Origin: Aradus depressus
Taxonomy: Eukaryota > Arthropoda > Insecta > Hemiptera > Aradidae
Reading direction: 5' to 3'
NCBI GenBank assembly: GCA_963662175.1
Contig: OY759216.1
Span: 43,975,087 to 44,039,086, forward strand
Length of the DNA: 64,000 nucleotides
The notes under the pieces were generated by a model. It saw only the letters and a program-made list of their open reading frames with translations. It made no database searches and had not been told where the DNA came from. Both the position numbers and the translations under genes were made by a program. Position 1 is the stretch's first letter. Each line of letters starts with the position of its first letter. Positions 52,350 through 62,889 of the stretch are shown here, piece after piece.

Positions 52350-52646
52350 TAGTTATTGCGACTCATAGCCGGGCTTCAACTAGTAGGTCAAAACGCCTAC
52401 TAACAGAGCGCGAAAGAGCGCTCTTTCGCGCTCTGGTAGACATGAGCGCGACTCTACTTACCTATCCATGTTAGTTTCCTTGGGTAGGGGTCTCTAACGA
52501 GCACTTGTCATCGTGAAAGTTCGGGACCATTGCTTAACGTTTCATCTAAAGGACGCACGCTCATGCTTTTTCATATCCCAGATGAATAATGTAATGGCCT
52601 CGACTGGGTTTCGAACCCGCTATCTTGTGTAGACAAGCACACCGAA
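52350..52646 (-). mobile_element. SINE-1 copy containing a perfect 32-nt palindrome
   Basis: Runs from ATAGTTATTGCGACTCATAG to the B box GGGTTTCGAACCCGC and a worn head. 52404-52435 is a zero-loop palindrome whose half is CAGAGCGCGAAAGAGC. In other copies this place reads CAGAGCGCTCTTTCGTCG, so the palindrome arose from the family's AGAGCG...CGCTCT by local inverted duplication. Confidence 0.85.
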
Positions 52647-52659
52647 AAAATATTTAGAT

Positions 52660-53284
52660 ACTGATGGGAGTTCTTCCCGAAACGTCGTTGAAACAGCTTG
52701 ATAGAATTCACAATCCAGTGAGCCCCCGGCACAATATTGTCTGGGACCCCATAAAGTATTCTTAAAAGAAATAATGACAGACTACCGAAAGTTCACTTGC
52801 TCATAAAATCTATATTTGGATATATTTCAGATTTGAAATATTGCTCCAGCAAACATTGAACCAATAATTTGAACTTCCATCTCTGCAAATCAATGGAACT
52901 TATATCGCTAAATGATTATTAACATAGTTGATACCTACTGTGAAATTATAATGATAAAATGTTATAAATTCAATGATACCGTCTCTTGGTAGTTGTATTG
53001 AACTTTGAAAAATATTTACGTTACATTAAGTATTCATAATTTAGCTTATGTAAAATTATATATGAGAAATAATTACAGGTTTGTATAGGCGGGAGGGATG
53101 GTACATAGAGGAAGGATGATGGATCTTTGGAGATAGCATTGTTTCATTGTAGGGCTTTCAGGCGTCTTCAGACGACGTTTCGCAAATATCTGCGCATGCT
53201 TCATCAGATCTTAGCTAGAGTTCCGTCTCCTAACATTTCATCCTCTTTCCACCTCCGACATATCAAACCTTGATTCCTAAAAAG

Positions 53285-53310
<26 letters not shown>
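52660..53310. other. No gene; possible tail at 53150-53220
   Basis: GGCGTCTTCAGACGACG then TTTCGCAAATATCTGCG and GCTTCATCAGATCTTAG is reminiscent of a Penelope-like end in complement. The remainder shows nothing. A 32-nt A-run lies before 53313. Confidence 0.35.
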
Positions 53311-53312
<2 letters not shown>

Positions 53313-53316
<4 letters not shown>

Positions 53317-54075
53317 TGGTATTGTAATTCCTTAGTACGAACCAATCAATTAACTTCTTGCTTCGTCTCCAAAACACTAATATTCAACAGTCGACTTACA
53401 TAGGGGCTCCTAAATCCTCATACTAAATTTTGTGTCGATAAAATCATTACATCGGCAGTTATTAGGGTTTTCGAATAGAGCCCCCTCGCTTGAACCCCCG
53501 TTCCCTTCTGCTGATATCAATAAAATTGATTAACTTCAAATATGAAATTTCATGTCGATACGTTCATTACATCGGCAGTTATTGGGTTTTTTGATTTGAA
53601 TCCACCTTTCATCCCCTTCGTCCCTTCTGCGATTCCACTGAAAACTGAGTGTCGTCCTTGAGGAGTTTTGAATTCAAATTATGAAATCTGTATCGATACA
53701 TTCATTACAATGGCATTTATTGGAGTTTATGAATTAAGTCTTCAACCTAATCTCCTTTGGTCGGTTTGACTTGAAAGTCAATGGGAATCGTCGTTAGAGG
53801 GTTCTGGATTCACATATAATATTTCGTATCGATACATTCTATTGGCAGTTATCGTGTTCACAGACACACACACACACTCCCGACACTCATACAGAAATAA
53901 TTTTTTTCATTTTTGAAATCTGGAAGTCGGAAAACATGAAATTTCGATAACTCCCGATAGAATGAATGTATAGACGCGAAATTTTATGTGTGTACCTAGA
54001 GGGGGAGAGCGAAAACTTAAATGGTTAATTCGTGCCGGGGAATTACATTGCCAATGATTCACCGACGATTTTTTT
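53313..54075. repeat. Rep-A inverted pair
   Basis: 53313-53942 is a long minus copy with four subunits (CATCGGCAGTTATTAGGG, CATCGGCAGTTATTGGG, CAATGGCATTTATTGG and the last to TCGGAAAACATGAAATTTCG). At 53943 it turns to plus at GATAACTCCCGATAGAATG and finishes with GCCGGGGAATTACATTGCC and ATTCACCGACGATTTT. Confidence 0.75.
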
Positions 54076-54405
54076 TCCCCCCTTTTTTATTTTTGCGTTT
54101 AACTGTTAGTTTTTTTGAACTTGTAGTCGGTTGTGTACCAAAGTTACCATAGCTGCAACATATCTATAATGAGATCATAGGGATGTTGCAAAACAGAGGG
54201 AAAAAAATTAATCGTTTATCTTTTTAATAATTGATGCTTGAGAAATTTCATATTTATTTTTTAAATTAGGCTGTCGATTTATTTATTTTTTTATGTCAAT
54301 ATAATAAATAAGGAGCAGAAGGAAGTAATAAATACCTAACATTTTTGGTAAACAGAGATTAATGTACAACAGATAACAGAGGCTCTTTAGGACACTTCCC
54401 TGTCT
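54076..54405. other. No recognised feature
   Basis: AT-rich, no match. Confidence 0.4.
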
Positions 54406-54409
54406 GCTC

Positions 54410-54600
54410 AGGTTCGATGTTCTGGGAGGTAAAAAAAAACCTTGACCTCGCCGTCCGGCGATGGTATCGAGCCTGTGCCATACTCGTTAAAGACCAAAAT
54501 TTAGGACTGCCACTGTAGATTTGGGTTCCTGAGCAGCAAAAGAGCGCTCTAGTATTAGACTAGAAGTAGTTAAAGCCCGGGCATGAGACACCAGAACCTA
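54410..54600 (+). mobile_element. SINE-1 copy with deletions
   Basis: TTCTGGGAGGTAAAAAAAA, CTCGCCGTCC then GGCGATGGTATCGAGCC, ACTCGTTAAAGACC, AAAGAGCGCTCTAG, GTTAAAGCCCGGGCATGAG. Confidence 0.8.
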
Positions 54601-54884
54601 TAAACAGCCTTATAGCGTAGTGCAAGACGTTGAAGTATATCTTTGTTCGTATTGATCCTATATCAATTCCAAGGTAATTTATTTAGTTGGAAATTTATTA
54701 AGGAACATTTATGGTACAATAACTACTATCCCCTCCTCCTATTCGCTTGTCAACCCCACGACAAAATCATCTCCCTCCCCCCAAAGTCCGCCCCTACTCA
54801 AAACCAAAACATCCTTGCTTTTCACCTGAAGCGCATTTGACATACTTTTGCCTCAGAACATGACAGGTCGAAGGTACCAGATTT

Positions 54885-55204
54885 CCTATTCATTTCCAGC
54901 CAAATCGACTGAAGGGGAAAGAGGATTAAGGGAGAGGCCTAACACAAAATACCGTAAGGATTGCACCTATTAATTTTTCGAGGGGCTCGACTCAAAAACC
55001 TTGCCAATGTAATCAATGTATCTAAAATTAAAATTTTTTAATTATTGAGTTTGAGTTAAAGGACGTTTGCCTTTGGAAGGAAAGCGACAACGTAATTGAT
55101 TAATTCGTGCTGGGGAAGTACATATATGGTGATTCACAGACGAATTTTTATTTATATTTGTTTATTATTATTATTACTTTTTTTTTACTTGCAATTCCAT
55201 ACCT
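54885..55204 (+). repeat. Rep-A right part with 3' extension
   Basis: ATTTCCAGCCAAATCGAC through a shortened middle to CGTGCTGGGGAAGTACATA, GGTGATTCACAGACGAA. A T-rich extension ending TTCCATACCTTGTAC follows; the same extension is found at 58799-58850. Confidence 0.7.
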
Positions 55205-55209
55205 TGTAC

Positions 55210-55747
55210 GCTAGGGTGGAACGAAAATGGCCTTTTAAAATTTTTTTTAGTTATTAGTTTGGTAATAGTGGAGAAAAGTTGCCTTTTAAGTTCAAAAAGA
55301 ATTAAAAAAAATTGGTTGCAATACTACAACATCTTGAGGTGCAGCAAAGAGCTTAAAGTTTGTAAAAAAATTGAAAAATTTTAAACTTTGATAAATTATT
55401 TTTTATGAATTTCTCGTACATATAATGTTACAAAAGATGGTTTTAAATACATATATAAGCATTAGAATTGGAAAAAATTATTTATTATAAAATATAATAA
55501 AAATAAAAAAATATTTTGTAATGTCAAATTTTGTATTTCTTACTTCTGTATCCTTAATGATTACAAATGTTACAGCTGCAAAATGTTTGTTTCTACTTCA
55601 TTGCCACATTAAACTGGTCCTTGCGGCACCTCAAGACGTACTCCAATATTTTTCATATTTTTAATTTATCTTATCTACACTAAAAGGCAACTTTTCCGCG
55701 CTATTCCAAATTAAAAATCAAAAGGTGATTTTTTCGTTCCACCCTAA
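55210..55747. mobile_element. TIR element GCTAGGGTGGAACG, no ORF
   Basis: 538 bp. The left end TAGGGTGGAACGAAAATGG, with GCCTTTTAA, GAAAAGTTGCCTTTTA and ATCTTGAGGTGC inside, pairs with the right end (complement TAGGGTGGAACGAAAAAATC, GAAAAGTTGCCTTTTA, GTCTTGAGGTGC). Arms exceed 100 nt, diverged. TGTAC flanks both sides (55205-55209, 55748-55752). The empty form of the site stands at 58.8 kb. Superfamily undecided. Confidence 0.8.
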
Positions 55748-55756
55748 TGTACATAT

Positions 55757-55818
55757 TGACATTATTTTATTTTACATCATTGTCATCAAATATACTTATA
55801 GTTTTATTTTTACAGATT
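55757..55818 (+). repeat. Flank shared with 58862-58922
   Basis: ATTATTTTATTTTACATC, ATTGTCATCAAATATA and CTTATAGTTTTATTTTTAC are nearly identical at both places. They continue the Rep-A extension past the TIR insertion. Confidence 0.75.
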
Positions 55819-55879
55819 ATTATATACACTCAATAAATAAATAAAAAATAAATACAATTATAATTGAATATAATACATG

Positions 55880-56015
55880 GGAGGGATTAGAGTGGAGACC
55901 TATCACAAAAACTTTAATAACTGCCTTCATAATGAATATATCATCACGAAATTTTATATTTAAATTAATTCGTTCCGGGGAAGTACAATACTGGTGATTC
56001 ACCAACAACTTTTTT
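55880..56015 (+). repeat. Rep-A right-end fragment
   Basis: GATTAGAGTGGAGACC, TAATAACTGCCTTCATAATG, TTCCGGGGAAGTACAATAC and GTGATTCACCAACAAC. Confidence 0.75.
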
Positions 56016-56500
56016 TTGCTAAGCAATAAATGGTAATTCGAGGATCCAGTTATACTTCAATATTCTAAAGTAAATACATTATCAATACATAGATACAGCA
56101 AATATATGCCTCTTGATTAAAATGTAAATTAAATATGGGGAAGTGTGCAGTAAAACAGGAAATATATATTCCTAGTTCTAATCTCTTAAAATCTTCAGTC
56201 GAAATAGAATTTCTTGTTTTAGGATGGAGAAAGTTGCCAGACGAGGCAAAGAAGGTAGGTAGCGACAGAGGTACAAGACTATTTCATTGGTTATCAGGGC
56301 TCTAGATGTCTGCATTAGATACCCATCTCTCTATTGGCCCGCAGATCCTAAGCAAATAATTAACTCTTACTGACATCTTGTTCTACAGATAATATTTCTA
56401 CATGTAGGTCATTTTCGTATCTTCGATCTGGATCGTGCCTCTCCCCGAAAATGCTAGTGTATCATTTCTGCATGTTAGTTGAATATTTTTATTTCCATAA
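56016..56500. other. No recognised feature
   Basis: Mixed composition, no match. Confidence 0.35.
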
Positions 56501-56504
56501 CTAT

Positions 56505-57000
56505 TCGAAAAGTATGTAATGGGTCAAAAATTGTATGTTGAGTTTACATCCGAATTTCGTTTTTCGACCCCCGGATTCCAAAAGGGTATAAAAAAAGTCA
56601 TATGATTCGCTGGGAACTTCTTCCACAAAATATATCGGAGTACTTTTGGTATTGCTACCATCTTCAGCCACGACGCTGAATATTAATGGTTGTCATTGCT
56701 ATAGGGTTTTGAATGTACATATGAAATTTACATGTCAATACTTTCATTACAACGGCAGTAATCTTCCCTTTTCCCTTTGACCGATTTAGTAGAAAATCAT
56801 TACGTGTCGGCTTTATGGAGTTCTGAATACACATATAAAATTTCGTGTCGTTATATTCCTTGTATCGTGAGTTATCGTATTTCACACGTTGAAAACTCAA
56901 TATCGTATTTCTGACCTTTTACATAATTTCCTCTGTACTTCGCATAAGTCAATCCCGATAGAATGAATATATTGACACGAAATTTTATATATGAATTATA
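56505..57000. repeat. Rep-A mosaic around an element tail
   Basis: 56505-56600 plus left end. 56605-56683 is the complement of the tail at 13738-13805 (TTGGTATTGCTACCATCTTC). 56690-56945 is minus Rep-A to its left end TACTTCGCATAAG. From 56951 it is plus again (ATCCCGATAGAATGAATA). Confidence 0.6.
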
Positions 57001-57013
57001 TATATTTATATTG

Positions 57014-57229
57014 AGAGCGCCGGTAGCTCAGTGGTATGCGTGTTTGCATTCTGAGCTCAACATCGTGCGTTCGAAACCCGGTCGACGCGTTTATTTTTTT
57101 TTATCTCGGAGGTTAAATAAACTTAAGCACGCCGAATTTAAGATTCCCACATTAGAGTCGGGCTCATGCCACCAGTGAGACAAGAGCACTCTGGTAGTAG
57201 GCGATATGACCTCGTAGTTAAAGCCCGGA
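57014..57229 (+). mobile_element. SINE-1 copy, middle deleted
   Basis: GAGAGCGCCGGTAGCTCAG, B box GCGTTCGAAACCCGG, GCACGCCG joined straight to AATTTAAGATTCCC (about 110 nt lost), then AGAGTCGGGCTCATG and GGCGATATGACCTCGTAG. Confidence 0.9.
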
Positions 57230-57925
57230 ATCGGCATAAGAGAAGGGGGGATTAGTAGGAAGAGACACAATACAAAAACCCCAATGACTGTCGAAGTAAT
57301 GTATGTATCAACACAAAATTTTATATGTAAAACCGAAACTCCATAAGGACAAAACCTATTTTTTCCAAAATTTTCAATCCCCAGAAGTGGGGGTATTAAC
57401 CCTTTTTTATATATTCATTTATAATTGATTAATCTATTTTTTTTTTTCATATATTGTTATAGTTACATTGTTTTCTTTCTTTTCTATATCTCGCACATTG
57501 GGATGTAAGGGACGTAAGAACGTCCCTAAACATCGTTAGGATGAAGACTTCCGAAGGTTTTTTTTGAAAAATTGTTATCTTAATTTTTATTAAATTGAAA
57601 AATGTCTTTACTTATTATAAATGTATCTTGTATTAATTTGTTTATACACTCATATATTTTTAAGTATTTATTTGTTCATTTTTTATTAATTACATTCTAC
57701 TTTTTTTAAATAATTTTGTTATTACTACTAATCATAGGTGTGTTAGACTCAAGTTGTTATAAATCTAAATCTTAATGTATACATTCTTTTGACGTATCCT
57801 ATTACCATGTATTGGTTTAACGGAAATAAATTTATTATTATTATACTAGGAGATCGAAAACTTAGTTGATTTAATCGAGCTGGGGAAGTACATTGCCGGG
57901 GATTTACCGATGTATTTTTTTATTT
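57230..57925 (+). repeat. Rep-A copy split by a LINE end
   Basis: 57230-57375 (GAATCGGCATAAGAGAAGG, CCATAAGGACAAAACC) and 57850-57925 (GAGATCGAAAACTTAG, GAGCTGGGGAAGTACATTGC) are parts of one unit; the LINE tail lies between. Confidence 0.65.
57480..57846 (+). mobile_element. LINE 3' end with TTA tail
   Basis: Ends CTTAATGTATACATTC, TTTTGACGTATCC, GGTTTAACGGAAATAAATTT and (ATT)n. The 5' limit is uncertain; no coding remnant recognised. It is the cleanest of the three copies of this ending. Confidence 0.6.
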
Positions 57926-58320
57926 TTTCACTAATTCAGTAGCAGAACGTTTTCTTTTTCGAATCCATGTTGAATCAACGATCTCACATTTTTTTCTCCC
58001 ATTATTTAGATCATGTATTTTTTTTTTTATTTCCCCAACTCTTCGCATTTGAATTTTGAAAAAATAATAATAAGGGTTGAATAATTTTGATATGAATTTT
58101 TCCCATTATGACCAAAAACCTTTTAGCATTACCCAACTCGATGATCTAGCCCGAGTGCGGGTGTAAAAAGAGCATCTGTTATGCTATGAAAAATGTTAGC
58201 GATCGTCTGGCCTTGTTATATTCAAATTGGCCTTTACTGCTCTTATTAATATTCATAGGGGGCCGTAAAATTGGATATTGGTCACGTTCCCTACAACTAT
58301 TGGCAAATTGAACCGTCCCT
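57926..58320. other. No recognised feature
   Basis: No frame or match found. Confidence 0.35.
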
Positions 58321-58324
58321 TTTA

Positions 58325-58610
58325 CTTTCCCAATTATACGAAGTATAGGGGAAGTTATGGAATCGGTCAGAAAGTCGATGATGAGCTTTCAGCAGTTTTT
58401 TCGAGCACCAGAATCTAAAAATAAAAAAAAAAAAAATTAGATTTGTATTTGTGTGTCTTTGGACATAGTAACTCTCCAAAGAAGGAACGACACGAAATTT
58501 TATATATAAATCCAAAACACTATAAGGACACATTTTCAACAGATTCAAATCATTTCAAAAATCCTAATAACTGCCTATGTGTGCATCGGCAGAAAATGGT
58601 ATATGTTGAT
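58325..58610 (+). repeat. Rep-A copy, left part
   Basis: TTTCCCAATTATACGAAG, GAAGTTATGGAATCGG, CTCCAAAGAAGGAACGAC, TAATAACTGCCTATGTG. Confidence 0.75.
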
Positions 58611-58774
58611 TGAGAAAAATTAGTTAATTGCGAATAATTTCCGTGATGAACATTCATTTAACAAGACAGAAAAACAAAACGGCAACACCTATTCATTGAA
58701 ACTAATCTGGGGATCCATGAATCACAAATTTATGACAAATCCTCGAGAATATCCTATCTAAACCCCTCAATGAC

Positions 58775-58925
58775 TTTACCCATTCACTGACGATTTTTTT
58801 TTTGTTTAATACTAATTTTTTTTTCTTTCCTTGTATTTCCTTACCTTGTATATATTTATTTATATTATTTTATTTTACATCATTGTCATCAAATATAACT
58901 TATAGTTTTATTTTTACCGATTGTA
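58775..58925 (+). repeat. Empty-site paralogue of the TIR insertion at 55210
   Basis: CATTCACTGACGATTTTT, T-rich sequence, TTCCTTACCTTGTA, then directly ATTATTTTATTTTACATC and ATTGTCATCAAATATA. At 55.2 kb the 538-bp TIR element stands between these two parts. Confidence 0.75.
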
Positions 58926-58948
58926 AATTAATAACTATTTATAAATAT

Positions 58949-59147
58949 AGTTAGTATGACTCATGCCGGGGCTTTAAATACGAGGTCATATCGCCTACTA
59001 CCAGAGCTCTCTTTCGTCACTCTGGTGGACATGAGCCCGACTCTACTGTGGGAGTCCTAAATTTTGCCTACCCTAAATTTTTATTCACCTAGGGCAGGGA
59101 TCTTTACCGATACCTGGTAATCTGATTAACGTCCCATCCAAAGGACA
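58949..59147 (-). mobile_element. SINE-1 copy, tail and body
   Basis: AGTATGACTCATGCCGGGG, GGTCATATCGCCTACTACC, GTGGACATGAGCCCGACTC, AGTCCTAAATTTTGCC, ATTAACGTCCCATCC. Head absent. Confidence 0.85.
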
Positions 59148-59218
59148 TTTGATGAATCGATATTTTGTAGACTCGATATTAACTAAAAATATAACATTTG
59201 TTTTATTATAACCACATT

Positions 59219-59312
59219 GGGGAGGTTACAATGGTGATTAAGGGTAACATAACCTGGACACGGATAATCACACGGGGAGGTTACAATGGTGGTTAGGGGT
59301 AACATAACCTTT
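59219..59312 (+). repeat. 55-bp direct duplication
   Basis: GGGGAGGTTACAATGGTG and AGGGGTAACATAACCT-type sequence occur at 59219 and 59274, two units only. Confidence 0.8.
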
Positions 59313-60165
59313 TATCCATCTATCCCACTGAAGATGTATTCCTATCACTCTCCGTCTCCATTGTAACATTTGTATAATAATAGGAAATGATTTTGTAGAT
59401 TGATGCATTATGCACTTATGATGTGTGCAAGCCTTAATGACACACCTTATGGCACTTGGAGATAACTTAAAGTTTACATGTTCAGATTTAGAGATCATTG
59501 TGACATTTAAAATGTTTGATCTTAACGCATTGTTAACCATGTTATGTAGTTGTATTTATGCAATGTATTTAAGATTCTATGTATGTCGCACTGCTCCATT
59601 TTATCTTAATTTAAATATATGAATGTTTCCATTAGTGGGAGGAAAAGATCTGTCTGCCTCGTATCTCAGATAATGGTCATATTAGAATTCATCTCTGGTT
59701 GGTCTCTCTTCTATCACACAAGAACAACATGTAACGGGCTATCTACTCGTGTTAAACCATTGAATTTATGTGTTTCTGTTGCGTTATGGAGGTGTCGCTT
59801 CCAACTTTACAAAAGGCTGTAATTAATTTTAGCTTTATTTCCTTTTTAAAAGAGAGAAAATACAATTTATAACATGTTTTGCTTTAGGGCAGGCTCTAAA
59901 TCTTCCTATTGTACACCTGGAATCTACCTTGTAAATCTGTTATTTTCGTTTTTGTTTTTTTCCTGCCGACTGACCGGAACAGTATGGTTATTCTCCAGGG
60001 CTCTATTAACCTTAGCCTATGGCGAAGTGAAATCTGTGTTGGGGGGAGGGGGGGGGAGGGGGGGGGAGAGGGATTCCTTAACATTTCAATAAAGAAATTC
60101 TAGTTTTGATTATATCGCCGCTACCCTGAGGGATCTCCAACTATACACCAAATCGAAAATAATAG
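59313..60165. other. No gene; G-rich tract 60041-60072
   Basis: Short frames on both strands, no motifs. The G-rich tract has three GGGGGGAGGG-like blocks in tandem and could form a quadruplex. Confidence 0.4.
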
Positions 60166-60167
60166 AC

Positions 60168-60265
60168 ATTATCAACCTATTGTTCGTTTTTTTTTTTTTT
60201 TAGATAGTCTTTTCGATAAATTTCTTAATATACAAACCTTCATCAGAGTTAGTAAACCCAGGCCT
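60168..60265 (-). repeat. Possible retroelement tail
   Basis: Complement reads CCTGGGTTTACTAACTCTG, ATGAAGGTTTGTATATTAAG and TTATCGAAAAGACTATC, then poly(A) of 13 or more. The TCTGATGAAGG-like phrase suggests a Penelope-like end (inference). Confidence 0.35.
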
Positions 60266-60319
60266 GATACTTTATAAAAGATGAAGTAATAAAAAGTTTA
60301 CAAAAAAAAATAAAAATAA

Positions 60320-60700
60320 AAATCATCGGTGAATATCTGACAATGTACTTCCCCAGCACGAATTGATCGCCTAAGTTTTCGCCGTCCCTCCAAAATCAAT
60401 CGACCACTTGGGTTGATCCCTCTCTTTCCTTCGGCCGATTTCGTGGTAAATTAACAGGTGTCGGCCATTATGTATGAATTTAATTATAAAATTAGGGTAT
60501 TTGATTTGTGTCTGAAAATCAATGTGTGTCGTCCTTAAGGAATTTTGGATACACTTATAAAATTTCGTTTCGATGCATTTTTTTTTTTTTTTCATTTTTC
60601 GAATCAGGGCTTTGGTAAACATGAAATTCCGGTAAAAACTCATCATCGAATTTCTGACCGATTACATAACTTCCCCTATTCTTCGTACAGCTGAGAATGT
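60320..60700 (-). repeat. Rep-A copy, inner part deleted
   Basis: ATCGGTGAATATCTGAC, CTTCCCCAGCACGAATTG, then jump to GGCCGATTTCGTGG and on to the left end CTTCGTACAGCTGAG. Confidence 0.75.
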
Positions 60701-60721
60701 AAGATCAGGGTTAGTTTTCCC

Positions 60722-60995
60722 ATGTGTGACTCATGAGCCCGATCATGGACCCGACTCTACTATTGGAGTGGACATGAGCCCGCCCATGGACCCGACTCTA
60801 CTATCGGAGTGGACGTGAGCCCGATCATGGACCCGACTCTACTATTGGAGTCCCAAACGTTGCCCATTCAGGTTTAGTTATCTAGACTAAAAGTCTTATA
60901 ACGAGTACCTAAAACATCGCACAAGCTCTGGATCATGTATGTCTTATCCGAAGGTTGGCAAGCTCAAGTTTTTTTTTAACTCACAAATTTAAAAC
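60722..60995 (-). mobile_element. SINE-1 copy with 41-bp triplication
   Basis: GAGCCCG, ATGGACCCGACTCTACTA and TTGGAGTGGAC form a 41-nt unit starting at 60735, 60776 and 60817. Other copies carry this once (ATGAGCCCGACTCTACTG). The rest continues normally to CCGAAGGTTGGCAAGCTC. Confidence 0.85.
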
Positions 60996-61510
60996 AAAAA
61001 TTAAAAAAAATTGAGTGCCGAAGATACCCTTAGCGATGATCTCAGTCCGAGTACGTGCCTGGCATATTAATCGATGCTCCGATTTTTTTCAATTTATTTT
61101 GTGTGTTGGTTATGATCGCCAGTTTATTTAAATAATGTATTACCTAAGAACAGGAAAAACACCTGCATGATCCCTCAGAGGGTATTCTTTATATAACGGC
61201 TTGTAACCTGGTTTATATAATCCTGAATACATTTTAATTCCTATAAAGAATATGGGCAATCAGGTTCCGAGGATTTAAAAAGAAAAATGTAAGGAACATT
61301 TTTACATATGTTGACTAATTGTTTTAATTGCAGTTCATATATTCAATGTCAAATCGCATAATATTATTAGCATTTTAATTTTACAGTTCTGTAGTGTGGA
61401 TAAGGAAAACTGGTTCAGAATACGTTTTATGCTAATTATTCTGACATCATAACTAAAATAATTCCTCATATTCAATACTTCACTCGAAATAATAATTTGA
61501 TGCTCAACAG
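60996..61510. other. No recognised feature
   Basis: AT-rich, no match. Confidence 0.35.
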
Positions 61511-61770
61511 TAGCTTGCTTGCTTACTTAACTAGGTTCAAACCTGGCTTAGAGTTTTAGGTTTTGTTTTCTGGGAGGTATCAAAACATTGAGCTTGCCGT
61601 CCTTCGGAGGGGACGTTGAATGGCGGTCCCGAGTTTGTGCCTAAGTAAACCTGGGTAGGCAAAATTTAAAAATCTCATTAATCTTGTCCACCAGAGTGAC
61701 GATAGAGCGCTCTGGTAATAGACGATATCTTGTATTTAAAGCCCGGGCATGAGTCACAATAACAAACTAT
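61511..61770 (+). mobile_element. SINE-1 copy with complete terminus
   Basis: B box GGTTCAAACCTGG, GCCGTCCTTCGGAGGGG, GGTAGGCAAAATTTAAAAA, GAGCGCTCTGGTAATAG, GAGTCACAATAACAAACT. The GTCAGGTACTCG block is deleted. Confidence 0.85.
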
Positions 61771-62065
61771 GGGATGAGGAAAAAATAAATCAGAATTTAA
61801 GTTTATACCATGTGGATAATTAGATGAAACCTGCCTCAGATAAACAAGATGCAGCGTTATTGACAAGATAAATGATAGAGAAAAATGACAAATGGAATCT
61901 GGAAATGATTATAAGAAAAGATGAAGTAAAATACATTTATTTCCCGCCAGATGACCTCATTGCAAATGTCTGCGAACAGTTCTACTATCTGAGAGGGGGA
62001 GGGGGCGGGGGAGCGTGCGATTATTATTGTATAAAAAAAATCTTCAGATCTATGGAAAAAACAGT

Positions 62066-62110
62066 TAACAGGGACGGGATAAGGACATTAGATGCTTAGG
62101 TCCCTAGGTC
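62066..62110 (+). mobile_element. LINE C-terminal end, as at 39085-39276
   Basis: NRDGIRTLDA then stop and GTCCCTAGG, against SREGIRALDA, stop and GTCCCTAGG at 39.2 kb. Upstream sequence differs, so only the last about 40 nt are recognisable. Confidence 0.5.
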
Positions 62111-62319
62111 ACCATCCCTTTCTTATAATATATGGTTAGAGGCCTTAATGCAGTCCTGAGCCTTGTCGCTACTACCATTGTAAGTCTTCATCGAAACCCT
62201 TCCAGTTCCCTGACTCAGAATTCCTTCCGTGGTCATTCTTAATAATTAGGCATTAAATATTGGGAAATGTACGATTTAAATTCAAAATCTTAGTTTTACT
62301 CATAATTGAGATTTCAACT

Positions 62320-62642
62320 CCTAGCTCTTCTCCTTTCAGTGGAAGAACAAACCAAACTTTTCGTGCGGCTGAGTCGAGACAGCATGTGTGGTCTTCGAAT
62401 GCCCGCCGTACGACGGGCCTAGGGGGGATAGGATCGTACCTGTGACTAGAACAACGGCGACGGAGACCGGTTACCTGTGTTCAGTCGATTTGTCGCCTCC
62501 TGGCTTAGAAAGAAGAAAGCAGCCTAACCCTGAGCCGAGGGACAACTGCTGGCTCTCAGCTTGGCCCACCGGTGGTACACCTGACAGCTATCCAACGCCC
62601 GGGGTCCACCGGGAGCCTGCACACACACAAACTAAGTTATAG
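62320..62642 (+). pseudogene. I/R1-type LINE ORF2 C-terminus
   Basis: In frame: FQWKNKPNFSCG, stop, VETACVVFECPPYDGPRGDR and on to TQTKL with no further stop for about 80 codons. It aligns with KNTPNCSCGG-IETAEHVVLECPLYDQAR at 44.5 kb. Here the first Cys is Phe, the metal-binding His is lost (small deletion, Cys at its place) and one stop is present. GC-rich compared with its surroundings. Confidence 0.75.
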
Positions 62643-62839
62643 TCTTAATGCCTTACTGACGCAGTCAACTGCGCTACTAGTAACTACCATTGTCCATGCA
62701 TTTTGTAGATTCTAATTGCCTTTGCTTTTTATTTTCCAGGTAAGTTCTGCACTGAACGCATCCATTTTCTTCATAGATTCTCTTCAATTTCTCCTCGGTT
62801 TTTTAGGTTAGTATTAATTACTGTTTTTACACTTTTAAT

Positions 62840-62873
62840 TACCCAGCTATACGAAGTATAGGGGAAGTTATGT
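62840..62873 (+). repeat. Rep-A terminal scrap
   Basis: ACCCAGCTATACGAAGTATA and GGGGAAGTTATG: the first 35 nt of the unit only. A second, worn scrap is at 63297-63330 (CTCTAGATGTACGATGCATA). Confidence 0.75.
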
Positions 62874-62889
62874 ATCCCGAGACCGAAAG

